A DNA stretch of 64,000 nucleotides from CBDFGN01 sp965247065 (GCA_965247065.1 CBDFGN010000006.1:3720001-3784000); one strand, 5' to 3'; counted from the first letter of the stretch, positions 54,080-64,000 are shown. Numbers and translations: made by a program. The notes: a model not told the origin generated them from the sequence alone.

Positions 54080-54582
54080 TTTTGGGTTGTGGTACGGCTT
54101 ACGGCAGACTAAGACAGTTCGGCAGACAAAGTAACACATTCCGGAGATTGCACTGGCTAGAGCACTAAGCTGCGCATTGGCAGACGGACCAGGATGGCAC
54201 AACTGGGTGCTCCTGCCTCGCTTTGAACAAAAAGCAGGGAATCCGGATTCTATTGAAGATCTCTTTTCAGCGGCTCAGCGTATGAAGGACTGCAAGCCCC
54301 GGGTCGGCTATGGAGCATTCAACTCCAGGGGAAATTCATTCCCGGCCGACAGTGCCAGGATCTGGATTTTAGTGTAGGAGCTCGATCTCCATGTCAAAAA
54401 TAAAATCCAGTGGGTTCTCCCGGCTCAGGTTCGCCGTTTAATGTTCCACCCACCGGTTAAGAATCTGTGGTTAGATGTTCAGTGTTCTATTGACAATTCC
54501 ACTTGCAGAACGCACGTGGATGTTCATGTCCCCGGAATTCTGTTTCCAAAAGCGATAGTGTTAAAGGCCATCCAACAGTCCC
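54080..54582. other. Intergenic stretch, nothing recognised
   Basis: A 500-bp gap upstream of the monooxygenase. It contains weak inverted words such as CGGCAGAC/GGCAGAC near 54104-54122 but no gene. Confidence 0.4.
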
Positions 54583-54617
54583 AAAAACGGAAAAGCCGCC
54601 CCGAGGGACGGCCTTTC
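54583..54617 (-). terminator. Terminator of the FecR-domain gene
   Basis: Minus-strand hairpin GGCCGTCCC-tcgg-GGCGGC followed by TTTTCCGTTTTT, about 30 bp after the stop at 54643. Confidence 0.7.
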
Positions 54618-54642
54618 CTGTGCTAAACCTAAACCACTAGGA

Positions 54643-55551
54643 CTACTTGAGACTATTACGTTCGATAAAGGCGTCATACATTGACTTGAAGTCGTCGACT
54701 TCAGGGGAAAGATCTATGGCTCGTTGGTAGCTGGCGGCAGCGTCAACCATGAGGTTGTGCTGCTCGTACAAAGAAGCTTTCATGATCTCAGAAAGTGAGC
54801 TTAGGCTGTTCCCGTTGCTAAGTTCATCAATCTTGGCCTTAACCACGTCATGCTCCTGGTCAGAAAGTCTCTTGATTCCGTAATTTGCTGACTTCACCTG
54901 GTGCTTACCTTTTACGGCCACCTTCAGGATCAGTAATCTTTCATCTGCCAGTTCTGATTGGTTAAGATCAATTTGAATGCTGTTCTCAGAGGTTATTTGA
55001 TGCAGAACGACTTCGTCAAAAACGTTCTTAAGGGTTACTTCATAACTGGATGCGCCTTCAACGGCTTTCCATTGGATCAAAGCATCTGATTCATAAACCT
55101 CGCTTGCAGCGGGCATAAGGAGCCGGATTACATTGGAGTCACCGATCTTACGATCAACAGCACCGGTCACCAGCAATTGGTCTCGGCGGCTATTTTCGGC
55201 ATCGGCAAGTTGGTTCAATACAAAATCAACATACTTGCTGGTGGCAGTGGAACTTTGGCTGTTTAATGCTGCGGCCAGTTCATTGATGTCAACTGATCCG
55301 GGATCAGTAAGCTCGACAGTTCGGCCGCTGGAATGCACCAGACCAACGTAAGAGTTTTCCGAAACTTTCAGTTCGTCTCCGCTATGAAAGTTAGTCCCCG
55401 TTTTGACGGGCTTCCAGGTCATCTCTGAACCGGATTTCACCTGGCTGCTTCCTTTGCTGGCCAGTACTTTGAATACAAACCCATCGTTAGCCTGGGCTAC
55501 TGTAGACACACATAAGATTAAGGCGATAAATAATGATTGCATAGTTTTCAT
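54643..55551 (-). CDS. Periplasmic FecR-domain protein
   Basis: The 302-residue protein (start at MKTMQSLFIALILC, chosen over an upstream ATG) has a signal peptide, then a FecR-like domain (KGSSQVKSGSEMTWKPV, FHSGDELKVSENSYVGLVHSS, RTVELTDPG), an Ig-like segment (ALIQWKAVEGASSYEVTL) and a short helical repeat end. FecR-like domains in such secreted proteins are structural, not sigma regulators. Its role is unknown. A terminator follows at 54583. Confidence 0.75.
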   Translation of the reverse strand: MKTMQSLFIALILCVSTVAQANDGFVFKVLASKGSSQVKSGSEMTWKPVKTGTNFHSGDELKVSENSYVGLVHSSGRTVELTDPGSVDINELAAALNSQSSTATSKYVDFVLNQLADAENSRRDQLLVTGAVDRKIGDSNVIRLLMPAASEVYESDALIQWKAVEGASSYEVTLKNVFDEVVLHQITSENSIQIDLNQSELADERLLILKVAVKGKHQVKSANYGIKRLSDQEHDVVKAKIDELSNGNSLSSLSEIMKASLYEQHNLMVDAAASYQRAIDLSPEVDDFKSMYDAFIERNSLK

Positions 55552-55954
55552 GACTATAATTTTCTGGTCTCGTAACTTAATTAATTTCAACTTTTTTCAC
55601 TTTAAATTTACACCTATATATACCGCGAATCCGCAAAAAGTAACCGTTATAAATACAAAATATTATTCAAATTTTTATATTTTTGTGCCCCTCGATGTCT
55701 GAGGCAGATTGATAGCCCACTTTTTGATCGATTACGGCAACTGAGGGCCCTTTTAGCGATGATTGATATTCAAATGGGCCCATGATCAAAGACTTAGGCA
55801 CAGCAACTGCTTAGGACTAGCGACTGTTCTCTGCTTTCTGTTCTCGGTTTTGGGAGCTTGCAACCACTTTATTTGTTCATTTTCTGATGGCCAAAGTCCT
55901 TAGATCCAAAAGCATTCTTGGGTCCCGTTCCGGTGTTCACCTCAACGTCAGCTA

Positions 55955-56608
55955 TCAGTTTTTTATGGCCTTTATTACTTCTGAGGGAAAAGTATTCTGG
56001 CTGATCTGTACTTCTCTTTCTATTACGAATCCGGCTTTTATTAAATGCTCTTTGAACGAAATGGGACGACATCCAGTTAATAGGCCGGGCATTTTTGTGG
56101 CTATCCAGTACCAAATTCTGTTCAAGGCAATTCCCCGCAAAGAAAATGTGGAAATTACGGCAATCCCATTGGGTTTAAGGACCCGGTAAAATTCTGACGC
56201 AATTTTGTCAAATGCTTTTTGCGGCATTAAGTCAACCATAAAATTGTTTACAAGCAGGTCGAAAGAATTATCCGACAATCCCAGATTTAGAACATCTCCT
56301 TGATTAAGTAAATAGTTGGTGTAATTCGATTTTTGAAGTCTTTGTTTTGCCTTCCCCAGCATTGCCGGAGATAGGTCAATACCGATGTTCTGACCGTTCG
56401 GATTTTTATTGACAATTTTTTCAAAAACCAGGCCGGTACCGCAAGCAACTTCCAAAACTTTTTGATTATCTCTGATATCGGCCAATTCTAATACCATTTT
56501 CGCCGCCTTAGACTCCGTTAGACTACTCCAGAAATTGTAAAACCAGACCACTTTCTTGTAATCGTTTTTGGTCTTTTCCTGATTCCACTGCCGATCTAAT
56601 ATTTCCAT
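55955..56608 (-). CDS. Class I SAM-dependent methyltransferase
   Basis: The 217-residue protein has motif I KVLEVACGTGLVFEKI, motif II-like IGIDLSPAMLGKAKQ, and LGLSDNSFDLLVNNFM at the substrate strand. It resembles UbiE/Coq5 and generic type-11 methyltransferases in length and motifs. The methyl acceptor is unknown. It stands alone between the FecR gene and the adenylate cyclase gene. Confidence 0.85.
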   Translation of the reverse strand: MEILDRQWNQEKTKNDYKKVVWFYNFWSSLTESKAAKMVLELADIRDNQKVLEVACGTGLVFEKIVNKNPNGQNIGIDLSPAMLGKAKQRLQKSNYTNYLLNQGDVLNLGLSDNSFDLLVNNFMVDLMPQKAFDKIASEFYRVLKPNGIAVISTFSLRGIALNRIWYWIATKMPGLLTGCRPISFKEHLIKAGFVIEREVQISQNTFPSEVIKAIKN

Positions 56609-56681
56609 AATTACTTGTCAATTTCGATCGCTTCCTTAAATACTGGGTCAGCGATATTCATTACGCCAAACCTACCTTCAA

Positions 56682-57791
56682 TCAAGCTACCAGGCTTCCT
56701 TCCAGAGGCCTAATGGTCATTAGATCAATTCCCTTTTTCTTACCCCTCAACTCAATGTTTCCCAAGGGAACGGCTTCAAAAGGCATCGGTGCTGTGATCA
56801 GATCGAGAGTTTCATTGGATACCAGGAAGTCGACCTGGTAATGGTTGCACTGCTCCTGGATCCGGGAAGTTGTATTTAACACATCTCCTGAATAAACGAT
56901 GTCTTTTTTCATGCTCCCGATCTCACCGGCCGTTACTAATCCGTGATGTAAACCAGCCTTCAACGTCGGTACTACACCGTATTTATTCTCATAAGACGAG
57001 GCCAGGCCGGCAAGTCTCTTCCGGATCTTTACAAAACAATGCAGGCAATTGGCCTGGGTCACTCCCCTTTCCGTACTCCAGGAAACGATTACTTCATCGC
57101 CTACATACTGATAGATCTCACCTTCACAGGAAAGAATGGCATCGGTAATGTCGGTGAAAAGATCATTTAGCAAATTGAAATAGTCCTTGCTGCCAATTTT
57201 TTCCGCAATCGCGGTCGAAGACTTCATGTCGAGGAACATAGATATGCGTTGCTCCTCACGGGGGCTGTGATACTTACCGGTTAGAAACTTCAGGAACATT
57301 CCTGAGCCAAACTTGTCATAGATCTGAAGGAAGAATAGAGTGAGCATGGTTATCACCGCCCAGAAAATATAATAGATCAGCGACATTCGTCCGAACATAT
57401 AGTGAGATGCCCCCTCGAGAATTTCGGCATACCCTGCTTCCGGGCCCAAACTGATCCGGGACGTGACAAAGGCCGTGACAATCATAATAAAAACAAATAC
57501 CATTGTGTAAGCCAGAATTGTAGCTTTCATCGCGTAGCCGTAGGATTTCTTCCTGAAAAAGCGCTGGTTCACATATACCAGAGTCGACCCACCCAATATG
57601 CCGGCCATTAATCCTGAGATCGTGCTGGTTATGTAATGGAGATTCGCATCATACCGCTCCGAAAGGGCAACACAATACTGGGAGGCAACCCCATCATTTA
57701 AAAATGCCATATACAGGCTTATCAATACAAACAGGACGGTTATCACCATCACCTTAGAAATATCCGATTTGAGCTGTGCTTGTATTTTCAT
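56682..57791 (-). CDS. Membrane adenylate/guanylate cyclase (class III)
   Basis: The 369-residue protein has an N-terminal membrane domain with about five to six helices (residues 1-175) and a class III cyclase domain from about 185 (SMFLDMKSSTAIAEKIG with the metal Asp, VGDEVIVSW with the second Asp, GLHHGLVTAGEIGSMKKDIV and NTTSRIQEQC). It would make cyclic AMP or GMP in response to a membrane signal. The pattern resembles stand-alone cyclases of Bacteroidota. It has no close partner gene. Confidence 0.88.
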   Translation of the reverse strand: MKIQAQLKSDISKVMVITVLFVLISLYMAFLNDGVASQYCVALSERYDANLHYITSTISGLMAGILGGSTLVYVNQRFFRKKSYGYAMKATILAYTMVFVFIMIVTAFVTSRISLGPEAGYAEILEGASHYMFGRMSLIYYIFWAVITMLTLFFLQIYDKFGSGMFLKFLTGKYHSPREEQRISMFLDMKSSTAIAEKIGSKDYFNLLNDLFTDITDAILSCEGEIYQYVGDEVIVSWSTERGVTQANCLHCFVKIRKRLAGLASSYENKYGVVPTLKAGLHHGLVTAGEIGSMKKDIVYSGDVLNTTSRIQEQCNHYQVDFLVSNETLDLITAPMPFEAVPLGNIELRGKKKGIDLMTIRPLEGSLVA

Positions 57792-58004
57792 CGATTTAGG
57801 CTTCTATGTTGATTTAAATTACCATTTATAGGCGATACCATAGAGATTTTGATGGGTGGAAAAAATAACAGATTGGTGCTTAATTGGTTGCGCCATGGCC
57901 CCCGGTTTTGATGAAGCAAGGTTCCCAGCGTAACTGGCGCACAATGTAGAATCGTGGGGTGTTTTCAAAGTTCCAAAAGTTTAAAGTTCAACTTTCAAAT
58001 TCTC

Positions 58005-58715
58005 CTATTCTATCACCCTTTTACTTTCGACTTCAACCTCCGAACCTTCGGCAAGCATCACTGAAACCGGCCTTAGGTTTTTCAGAAAGGCGAATGCAGG
58101 TCCATAGGTACAGCCAAAATCGACTTCAATTTTGTAATCAACCACCTCATATGTTAACCACCTTGGATGCGCCACTTCATATTCATAGCTTTTGTTCTCA
58201 TTCACCCTGGCGTATCCCCAATAATGTTCTGTAATGAATTCAGTTTCACTGCCCAATACCATTTCTGCCGCTATTTTATTTGACCTAACCTGAAATGACT
58301 GCCATCCGGAGTTACAATTCCAATTATACTCTACCTGGCGGGAGGTAGCGGCCTCGCTCCAGGTATGGGCCATGCGCATAGTTTCATAATTTTCTTGGTA
58401 TACCCTATTAGCTATGAATGTGAGGGCGGGTTTAGGAACGATTTCCTTGATGAAGACCACTCCTCTTTTCCATTCGCCATTTTCAAACCTTCTAACATAG
58501 AATCGCAGGTTTGCCTCCTCAAAATTTACGTGATAAAGAACTTGTATTCCCAGCACCCGGGTATTTAGGAACATAAAACCGACTAAACTCAGGTAGCACC
58601 TGCCCTTCCACAGATCAAGTTCGGTTCCGAAGGGAACATAACCTGACACGAGCGATGGGTCAATTTCGTAGTTAGCAATTGCCAGCTTTCTCCATTCAGC
58701 TTTCAGGAAACTCAT
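58005..58715 (-). CDS. DUF2071 family protein (YqjF-like)
   Basis: The 236-residue protein matches DUF2071: MSFLKAEWRKLAIANYEI, LVSGYVPFGTELDLWKGRCYLSLVGF, NLRFYVRRFENGEWKRGVVF, YARVNENKSYEYEVAHPRW and VDFGCTYGPAFAFL. Family function is not established. It is complete and monocistronic. Confidence 0.85.
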   Translation of the reverse strand: MSFLKAEWRKLAIANYEIDPSLVSGYVPFGTELDLWKGRCYLSLVGFMFLNTRVLGIQVLYHVNFEEANLRFYVRRFENGEWKRGVVFIKEIVPKPALTFIANRVYQENYETMRMAHTWSEAATSRQVEYNWNCNSGWQSFQVRSNKIAAEMVLGSETEFITEHYWGYARVNENKSYEYEVAHPRWLTYEVVDYKIEVDFGCTYGPAFAFLKNLRPVSVMLAEGSEVEVESKRVIE

Positions 58716-59205
58716 AGCAGGGTTTAACTTTAGGGCTATCTTCGGGCATAATTTTGCCTAGTCCATTCTCAACCAAGATACACTTACTTTGAAATCGATA
58801 CTCGTATTGCGGTTTTTATCGTTTCGTCGGTTCTCCATTCGTAGAAAGCGGACACCAAGATTCATTATTTGTAGTTTCCGGTTCATTGGATCTGACCCGC
58901 AATGGCGTTACACCGTGCCATCATTTACATTGGGTGAACCGGCGCTTATCAGCAGTCTTTCCAAATCAAAAAACGGATTCACCTATACCCAAGAGTTGGC
59001 TCTGGATTCTGAAGGTAATCCGTGGTTCATTGAGAATTGGTGCAAGATGGTAAGCCTGGGAATAAAGGCGCCTTACCATTGACTCTTAAGGGAAAGGAAC
59101 AATTTCTAAACCCTATCCCAAATCGGACCAAGGATTGAAAGGGCCCGGGCAAATATCCCTCACTTCTAGAAGACGCGGGCAAAGCTCTATCTCTTTAGGA
59201 TGCTG
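58716..59205. other. Intergenic stretch, no gene I can support
   Basis: An open frame at 58789-59082 on the plus strand has a late segment (YTQELALDSEGNPWF) that resembles propeller repeats. It has no start or domain context, so at most it is a remnant. Confidence 0.35.
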
Positions 59206-60324
59206 TTATGCTTTGGCACTGGCCATCTTGCTGTCGTATTTTCCCGTCCCTAGCTGATTGAGCCAGGAAAAATGGCTTACTAGTGCTCCGAACAACGTTT
59301 TGTGCTGGTAGTATGGTACCCTAAATTCTTTAGCAGTTTGCTCCACAATACTGGAAATGTTCCTATAGTGAACGTGGCAAATATTTGGAAACAGGTGATG
59401 TTCAATTTGGTAATTTAAACCTCCTATTAACCAGGAAAGTATCACGCTTCCGTTAGCAAAATTTGCAGTTGTTCTCATCTGGTGAATGGCCCAGTTGTTT
59501 TCAAGGCTACCATTACGATCGGTAACGTAAAACTCCGTTTCTTCAATTACATGAGCCAGCTGAAAGATACAAGTCAATATCAATCCACAAATAAATTGCA
59601 TTAACAAAAAGCCCATTAGGATTTGCCACCACGGTAACTCCAATAGAATCATGGGCATGACGATCGTTAATACTAAATACCAGGTTTTGTTAAATATTAC
59701 CTGTATCGCAGCTTTTTTCAATGTAACCCCCTGACCAGCCAACAGGTTGTTTTTGTTATACCGTACCAATGACTCAAAATCCTTGCTGATTAACCAGTAA
59801 AGAGACATTAGCCCATATAAAAAGGGTGCGTAAAATACCTGGAATTTATGAATACCCTTTCTCCTTTGATTTGGAGAAAAACGAAAGATTCCAATTGAAA
59901 TGTCTTCATCAAACCCCTCTACATTCGGAAAAGAATGGTGCAGCACATTGTGTTGAATCTTCCAGTTCAAATGATACCCTCCTAGAAAATTGAGTAAGTA
60001 TCCCAGGACATTATTTACTTTTTGATTCCGGGAATAGGACCGGTGATTTGCATCGTGCATGATGGCCAATCCTATCCCTGCCATCCCTAAACCCATCAAC
60101 ACCCACATCAGAAGAACCGGCCAGAGTGTAGAAATAACCCCCGTAAGAATTAATACCAGGGGCACAAAGTACAAACTGAGCATAAATACTGTTTTGAACT
60201 TCATATTGAAGTTGGCATACTTCGATATGTTGTTCTCCTTGAAATGCTTGTTCACCCTTTTTATCAATTCCTTGAAGAATTCTGGGTGATCTTGTCCGTT
60301 AAACTTTACACCTGGTACTTTCAC
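59206..60324 (-). CDS. Membrane fatty-acid desaturase
   Basis: The 372-residue protein has the three His boxes: HDANHRSYSR (HxxxH), HNVLHHSFPN (HxxHH) and QIEHHLFP (QxxHH). It has four or more membrane segments. It introduces a double bond into acyl lipids, using electrons from a ferredoxin or cytochrome b5-like donor; it resembles the linoleoyl-CoA/acyl-lipid front-end desaturases by its QIEHH box. No donor protein is visible nearby. It is a typical lone chromosomal gene. Confidence 0.9.
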   Translation of the reverse strand: MKVPGVKFNGQDHPEFFKELIKRVNKHFKENNISKYANFNMKFKTVFMLSLYFVPLVLILTGVISTLWPVLLMWVLMGLGMAGIGLAIMHDANHRSYSRNQKVNNVLGYLLNFLGGYHLNWKIQHNVLHHSFPNVEGFDEDISIGIFRFSPNQRRKGIHKFQVFYAPFLYGLMSLYWLISKDFESLVRYNKNNLLAGQGVTLKKAAIQVIFNKTWYLVLTIVMPMILLELPWWQILMGFLLMQFICGLILTCIFQLAHVIEETEFYVTDRNGSLENNWAIHQMRTTANFANGSVILSWLIGGLNYQIEHHLFPNICHVHYRNISSIVEQTAKEFRVPYYQHKTLFGALVSHFSWLNQLGTGKYDSKMASAKA

Positions 60325-60489
60325 GCGATCATGGATTCTTGGACAAAGTACTAATATCTTTTTTATTCTTGCCCTAACCGAGGTGCTCTCTGAAAAAAAA
60401 CGATCTGTACAATCATTGACGAGGGAAAGTAACCGTTTTACAATGTGCTGCCAAACGGTCCGTTTGCAACAATATTAATACCAGCTTAT

Positions 60490-62823
60490 TTAGTCGGTCA
60501 GAGTTATGATTACTCGATCCAGGACCCCGTTAAACTCAAATGGATCACCTTCATAGGCTTTGTCCACCTGGGTGCCATAATCAGCTCCTACGTCAAATGT
60601 TTCGGCGAGAGAATAAGTCGAGATGTGCATCATTTCGAAATAATCTTGGTCAACTTTTTCTTCATTGACATAGAGCTCACCTGTTCCGGCCCAAGGCTTC
60701 AGAGTGCCGTCTATATTAGATCTATCCAATATGAAATTGAATTTCAAATCTGTTTTCCCAATTGGCAATTCCGGAGAGGTCAAGTGATAGTGGACGCCAT
60801 CCAGAAAGTTGTAATCGAAGTGTAATTTATCGTCCATCACATACATAGAATACCCGCCCGTCATACCCCCGCAAGCCACTATAACCCCTTCTTCATTTCC
60901 CTTCAGCTCAATCGTAGTTTCAATCATATGCGATCTGCCTTTAACTGGTGCAGAAGCTTTTTCCGCGATACGATTAGCTCCGGGCGCATAATAGGTAAAT
61001 TCCTTCTTATCCCCGAACAAGACGTAATTTACTTTATTCAACCTGGCCAGCATATCATCATTCAGCGGATAAACCTGGTTAGCCCAGGCTTCCTCCTCGA
61101 AGATAGCTTTCAGTTCTTCCAGTTTCTCAGGGTACTCATCAGATAAGTCAGTGCTTTCTGAAAAGTCCTCATCAACATTATACAATTCCCAAACGTCATC
61201 TTCAAAATCTCCTCTTAAGTTAAGATCCCAGGGCATCCGATTGGCATGTAATGTAACAGCCTTCCAGCCATCTACCCAAATTGCTCTATTACCAAACATT
61301 TCATAGTACTGACGTTTTTTAGCATTTGGCGCGTCGGCATTGTCGAAAGAATAGTTCATTGGAATACCAGTAAATGGCTGTTGCTCTATTCCGTGATATT
61401 CGTCTGGTATTTCAACACCAGCAGCTTCCATAATAGTAGGAGCAATATCACTGATATGGTGGTACTGACTTCTGATTTCTCCCTTTGCCTTTATGCCATT
61501 TGGCCAATGAACTACAAGCGCATCCTGCTGTCCGCCCCGATGTTCAGATTGCTTAAAATATGGGAAAGGCGTGTTTCCAGCCATAGCCCATCCGGCATGG
61601 TAGTGAGGATAACTGTCCCATTGACCCCAGTTATCATAGTTGCGCATGTTTGCTTCAAATGGCGTTTGCATGCCATTGAGCACATAGGTCTCGTTGAACG
61701 TTCCTGTTAACCCTCCCTCCCCGCTGGCTCCATTATCTGCAGTGACAAGTATTAGCGTATTATCCAATTCGCCAATCCGGGTGAGTGTCTCAATAACTCG
61801 TCCTATTTGGTGATCAACATGGTCCATTTGTGCAGCAAATACTTCCATCTGCCTGGCGTACATTTTCTTCTCATCTGCACTGAGAGATTCCCAGGCCGGT
61901 ATCTCCTCTATTCGTGCCGATAGCTTGGTGTTTTCGGGTGCAATGCCTAATCTTTTCTGATTCTCGAGAATCTGCTCTCGAGCTTTGTCCCAGCCTAGGT
62001 CGAATTTACCCTTGTATTTGGCTATGTATTCATCCGGAGCGTGATGTGGAGAATGCATGGAGCCTGATGCCCATAACATCATGAATGGAAGTTCCTTGTC
62101 CAATGATTTGTGTCCGGTAATCCATTTGATTGCCCGATCGGCAAGATCTTTGTCAAGGTGCTCTGTTTTCTTATATGGCTCGGGGTGATGGTCGTCCCAC
62201 ATGACCGGGATAAACTGGTGCACGTCGGCAGCCATGAATGTGTAAGCATGGGAGAATCCTTCATCACTGGGCCAACGATCGAAAGGCCCCACCTGAGAAA
62301 CTTCGTAAAGCGGCGTATGGTCCCACTTCCCCAGGGCATAGTTGACATACCCTTCTGCATCCAGATAATTTGCCACAGATTTAGCGGTAGGAGGAACAAT
62401 TGCATTGTAACCGGGGAATCCCATTGCGGTCAGTGCATGTGAACCTAAACCAATCATGTGGGGATTTCTTCCGGCCATAAGAGTAGCCCGGGAGGGCGAA
62501 CACAATGCCGTGGTATGGAAGTTATTATAACGCAATCCATTGCCCGCCAGTCTGTCAATGTTAGGAGTTTCAATTAATCCTCCGAATGAACCCACTTGCG
62601 CAAAGCCAACATCATCTAAAAGGAAAATAATGACGTTTGGAGAATCATTAGGGGGACGCTTCTTTTTTGGCCAATATTCTTCTGATTCCTCATAGGTTTT
62701 GGCAACTTTTCCCTTGAAGGAATATGGGTCTTCATCTTTTTCTTGGTCTTTCGGCCTGTCAGCACATCCATTGAAAAGAAATGCCATTATGCCAATTGAA
62801 ATTAATTTAAACAGTGATTTCAT
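60490..62823 (-). CDS. Lipoprotein arylsulfatase
   Basis: The 777-residue protein starts with a lipoprotein signal (IGIMAFLFNGC) and has the sulfatase domain: FLLDDVGFAQ with metal-binding Asp residues, the formylglycine motif CSPSRATLMAGR with the Cys to be converted, ALGKWDHTPL, and LVTADNGASGEGG. The C-terminal part is unusually long and ends in a beta-rich domain. It is an S1-type arylsulfatase anchored in the membrane, likely acting on sulfated glycans outside the cytoplasm. An anaerobic maturase is not seen, so maturation depends on other loci. Confidence 0.9.
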   Translation of the reverse strand: MKSLFKLISIGIMAFLFNGCADRPKDQEKDEDPYSFKGKVAKTYEESEEYWPKKKRPPNDSPNVIIFLLDDVGFAQVGSFGGLIETPNIDRLAGNGLRYNNFHTTALCSPSRATLMAGRNPHMIGLGSHALTAMGFPGYNAIVPPTAKSVANYLDAEGYVNYALGKWDHTPLYEVSQVGPFDRWPSDEGFSHAYTFMAADVHQFIPVMWDDHHPEPYKKTEHLDKDLADRAIKWITGHKSLDKELPFMMLWASGSMHSPHHAPDEYIAKYKGKFDLGWDKAREQILENQKRLGIAPENTKLSARIEEIPAWESLSADEKKMYARQMEVFAAQMDHVDHQIGRVIETLTRIGELDNTLILVTADNGASGEGGLTGTFNETYVLNGMQTPFEANMRNYDNWGQWDSYPHYHAGWAMAGNTPFPYFKQSEHRGGQQDALVVHWPNGIKAKGEIRSQYHHISDIAPTIMEAAGVEIPDEYHGIEQQPFTGIPMNYSFDNADAPNAKKRQYYEMFGNRAIWVDGWKAVTLHANRMPWDLNLRGDFEDDVWELYNVDEDFSESTDLSDEYPEKLEELKAIFEEEAWANQVYPLNDDMLARLNKVNYVLFGDKKEFTYYAPGANRIAEKASAPVKGRSHMIETTIELKGNEEGVIVACGGMTGGYSMYVMDDKLHFDYNFLDGVHYHLTSPELPIGKTDLKFNFILDRSNIDGTLKPWAGTGELYVNEEKVDQDYFEMMHISTYSLAETFDVGADYGTQVDKAYEGDPFEFNGVLDRVIITLTD

Positions 62824-62917
62824 ATTTCAAATAGATTATTGTTGCGCAGGTTGATGTTTATGGCAAAACCGGCCCCGCCCATAAACCGGGAAAACGCACC
62901 TTTTTATTTTTGACAAA

Positions 62918-64000
62918 TTATTTTATCGCAGCGAAGGCCTGCTCTAAATCTGCAATGATGTCATCAATGTGCTCGATGCCCACGCACAGTCTCAACAGGT
63001 CCTGGGTTACGCCAGCACCGGCTTGTTCTTCAACCGACATCTGTCTGTGAGTTATCGAAGCGGGGTGACATGCCAGTGACTTAGCGTCACCAATGTTCAC
63101 CAAACGCTTGAACATACCCAATGCATCGTAAAACAGTTCCGCTTTTTCATAGCCCCCTTTGATGCCAAAGGTAAGCAGGGACGCAGGTTTACCATCACAG
63201 TATTTCTTGGCCAATTCGTTGTATTCACTAGAAGCTAGACCGCCATATCTTACCCATGAAACTTGATCGTGTTTTTCCAGGTATTCTGCTACTGCCATTG
63301 CATTGATGCCATGTCTTTCCATCCGCAAGCTCAAAGTTTCCAGACCTTGCAATAACTGGAATGCAGACAATGCAGGTAAGCAGGAACCTGTGTTTCTCAA
63401 GGCTACAGTTCTAACTCTTGCGATGTATGCCGCAGGACCGAAAGCTTCATTATACACCACGCCATGATATGATGGTTCAGGATTACTGAACATCGGAAAT
63501 CGATCAGTGTGCTGCTCCCAAAGGAATTTTCCGCCATCTACGATGACTCCACCTAAAGTTGAGCCATGGCCACCAATGTATTTTGTTAAAGAGTGAATGA
63601 CGATATCCGCGCCATAGTCAATGGGGTTGATGATCGCTGGAGTAGCCACCGTGTTGTCCACGATCAAGGGCACTCCATTCTCATGTGCAACTTCGGCAAG
63701 GTCTTCCAGTTCAGTGATATTACCAGCCGGATTCCCAATAGATTCACAGAAAACGGCTTTAGTTCTGTCATCGATCAGCTTAGCGATATCCGCGGCATCA
63801 GATGATTCAGCAAATCTGACTTCAATGCCCTGCTTCGGCAACATATGTGCGAATAGGGTATAGGTACCTCCATACAATTGAGGGGTAGAGATGATGTTAT
63901 CGCCAATTTCGGCAATATTCAAGATGGAATAATTTGTCGCCGCACTTCCTGAACTGACACATAGAGCGGCTATGCCCCCTTCCAGTGCAGCCATTCTCTG
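62918..64000 (-). CDS. metY: O-acetylhomoserine sulfhydrylase / Cys-Met metabolism PLP enzyme, partial
   Basis: The C-terminal 360 residues are visible and the N-terminus lies beyond the window. The PLP Lys is in IVIHSLTKYIGGHG, the cofactor region CVSSGSAATNYSIL and Asp in LIVDNTVATPAIIN. The ending LLRLCVGIEHIDDIIADLEQA and the SLACHPASITHRQM segment are typical of MetY-type enzymes, which join sulfide and O-acetylhomoserine to homocysteine. It is separated by 94 bp from the sulfatase gene. Identity as MetY and not MetZ/MetB is inferred by overall pattern. Confidence 0.88.
   Translation of the reverse strand, partial: QRMAALEGGIAALCVSSGSAATNYSILNIAEIGDNIISTPQLYGGTYTLFAHMLPKQGIEVRFAESSDAADIAKLIDDRTKAVFCESIGNPAGNITELEDLAEVAHENGVPLIVDNTVATPAIINPIDYGADIVIHSLTKYIGGHGSTLGGVIVDGGKFLWEQHTDRFPMFSNPEPSYHGVVYNEAFGPAAYIARVRTVALRNTGSCLPALSAFQLLQGLETLSLRMERHGINAMAVAEYLEKHDQVSWVRYGGLASSEYNELAKKYCDGKPASLLTFGIKGGYEKAELFYDALGMFKRLVNIGDAKSLACHPASITHRQMSVEEQAGAGVTQDLLRLCVGIEHIDDIIADLEQAFAAIK

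Noticed and set aside
58789..59082. A 97-codon plus-strand frame as a gene
   Set aside because: No start signal or complete domain; only a short propeller-like segment, so at most a remnant.

Overview
This 64 kb window looks like a chromosome segment from a marine, polysaccharide-degrading Bacteroidota, probably a Cytophagales-type genus. The grounds are exported BNR/sialidase-like proteins with twin-arginine signals, a lipoprotein sulfatase, an IS982, an IS1595 and two IS110 elements, a TPR sensor protein, a FecR-domain protein and a tRNA-fMet of Bacteroidota type. Composition is moderate, roughly mid-40s percent GC by eye. Genus and species cannot be fixed from the sequence alone.

Layout. 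1-2213: mobile and decayed DNA, with the left end of an IS110 element (its bridge RNA and the transposase N-terminus), a ruined four-helix-bundle (S23) gene, a duplicated hairpin repeat and a complete IS982. 2224-8332: four minus-strand genes for exported proteins (glycosidase-like propeller, TIM-barrel protein, sialidase-like protein, FG-GAP protein). 8796: a GntR/FCD regulator. 10164-15933: a DUF559 gene, an oxidoreductase / PhyH dioxygenase / HpaI aldolase operon, an IS1595 and an AraC regulator. 15935-26612: aminotransferase, lactonase, PLP lyase, two nearly identical dehydrogenases from a decayed segmental duplication, a deacylase, and aceE with an aceF that carries an in-frame amber codon. 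27101-40935: D-threonine-aldolase-like enzyme, second oxidoreductase/SDR pair, RraA and DUF4432 pseudogenes, amidohydrolase, broken sialidase, broken Ldh2-type dehydrogenase, Nramp-like transporter, AldA-like aldehyde dehydrogenase and a broken hydroxyacid dehydrogenase. 41264-42600: two gene cassettes (toxin-antitoxin, MOSC) bounded by attC-like hairpins without an integrase. 42600-46165: enolase remnant, RidA, KARI-like protein, isomerase, SDR remnant. 46566: tRNA-fMet with an 18-bp copy of its 3' end nearby. 46792-64000: more ordinary chromosome with a TPR pseudo-kinase, lipoprotein, Na+/solute symporter split by an intact IS110, LLM monooxygenase, FecR protein, methyltransferase, adenylate cyclase, DUF2071, desaturase, sulfatase and MetY.

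How the genes may work together. The part left of the tRNA reads as a mosaic catabolic island. Lactonases, dehydrogenases, an HpaI-family aldolase and an AldA-like lactaldehyde dehydrogenase would fit non-phosphorylative breakdown of a deoxy-sugar acid to pyruvate plus lactaldehyde and lactate. PLP enzymes, RidA and the KARI-like protein suggest hydroxy-amino-acid chemistry beside it. Palindromes of the form TTATGT-N3-ACATAA lie in the divergent promoter regions around gntR, the aldolase/AraC region, the amidohydrolase region and upstream of the aldehyde dehydrogenase, suggesting one GntR-type regulon. At least ten genes in the island are interrupted, so much of the pathway is decaying.

The best-supported unusual features are the two IS110 bridge RNAs. 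In the intact copy the target guides and donor guide can be matched by eye to the actual insertion site and right end of the element. The second is the small integrase-less cassette array.
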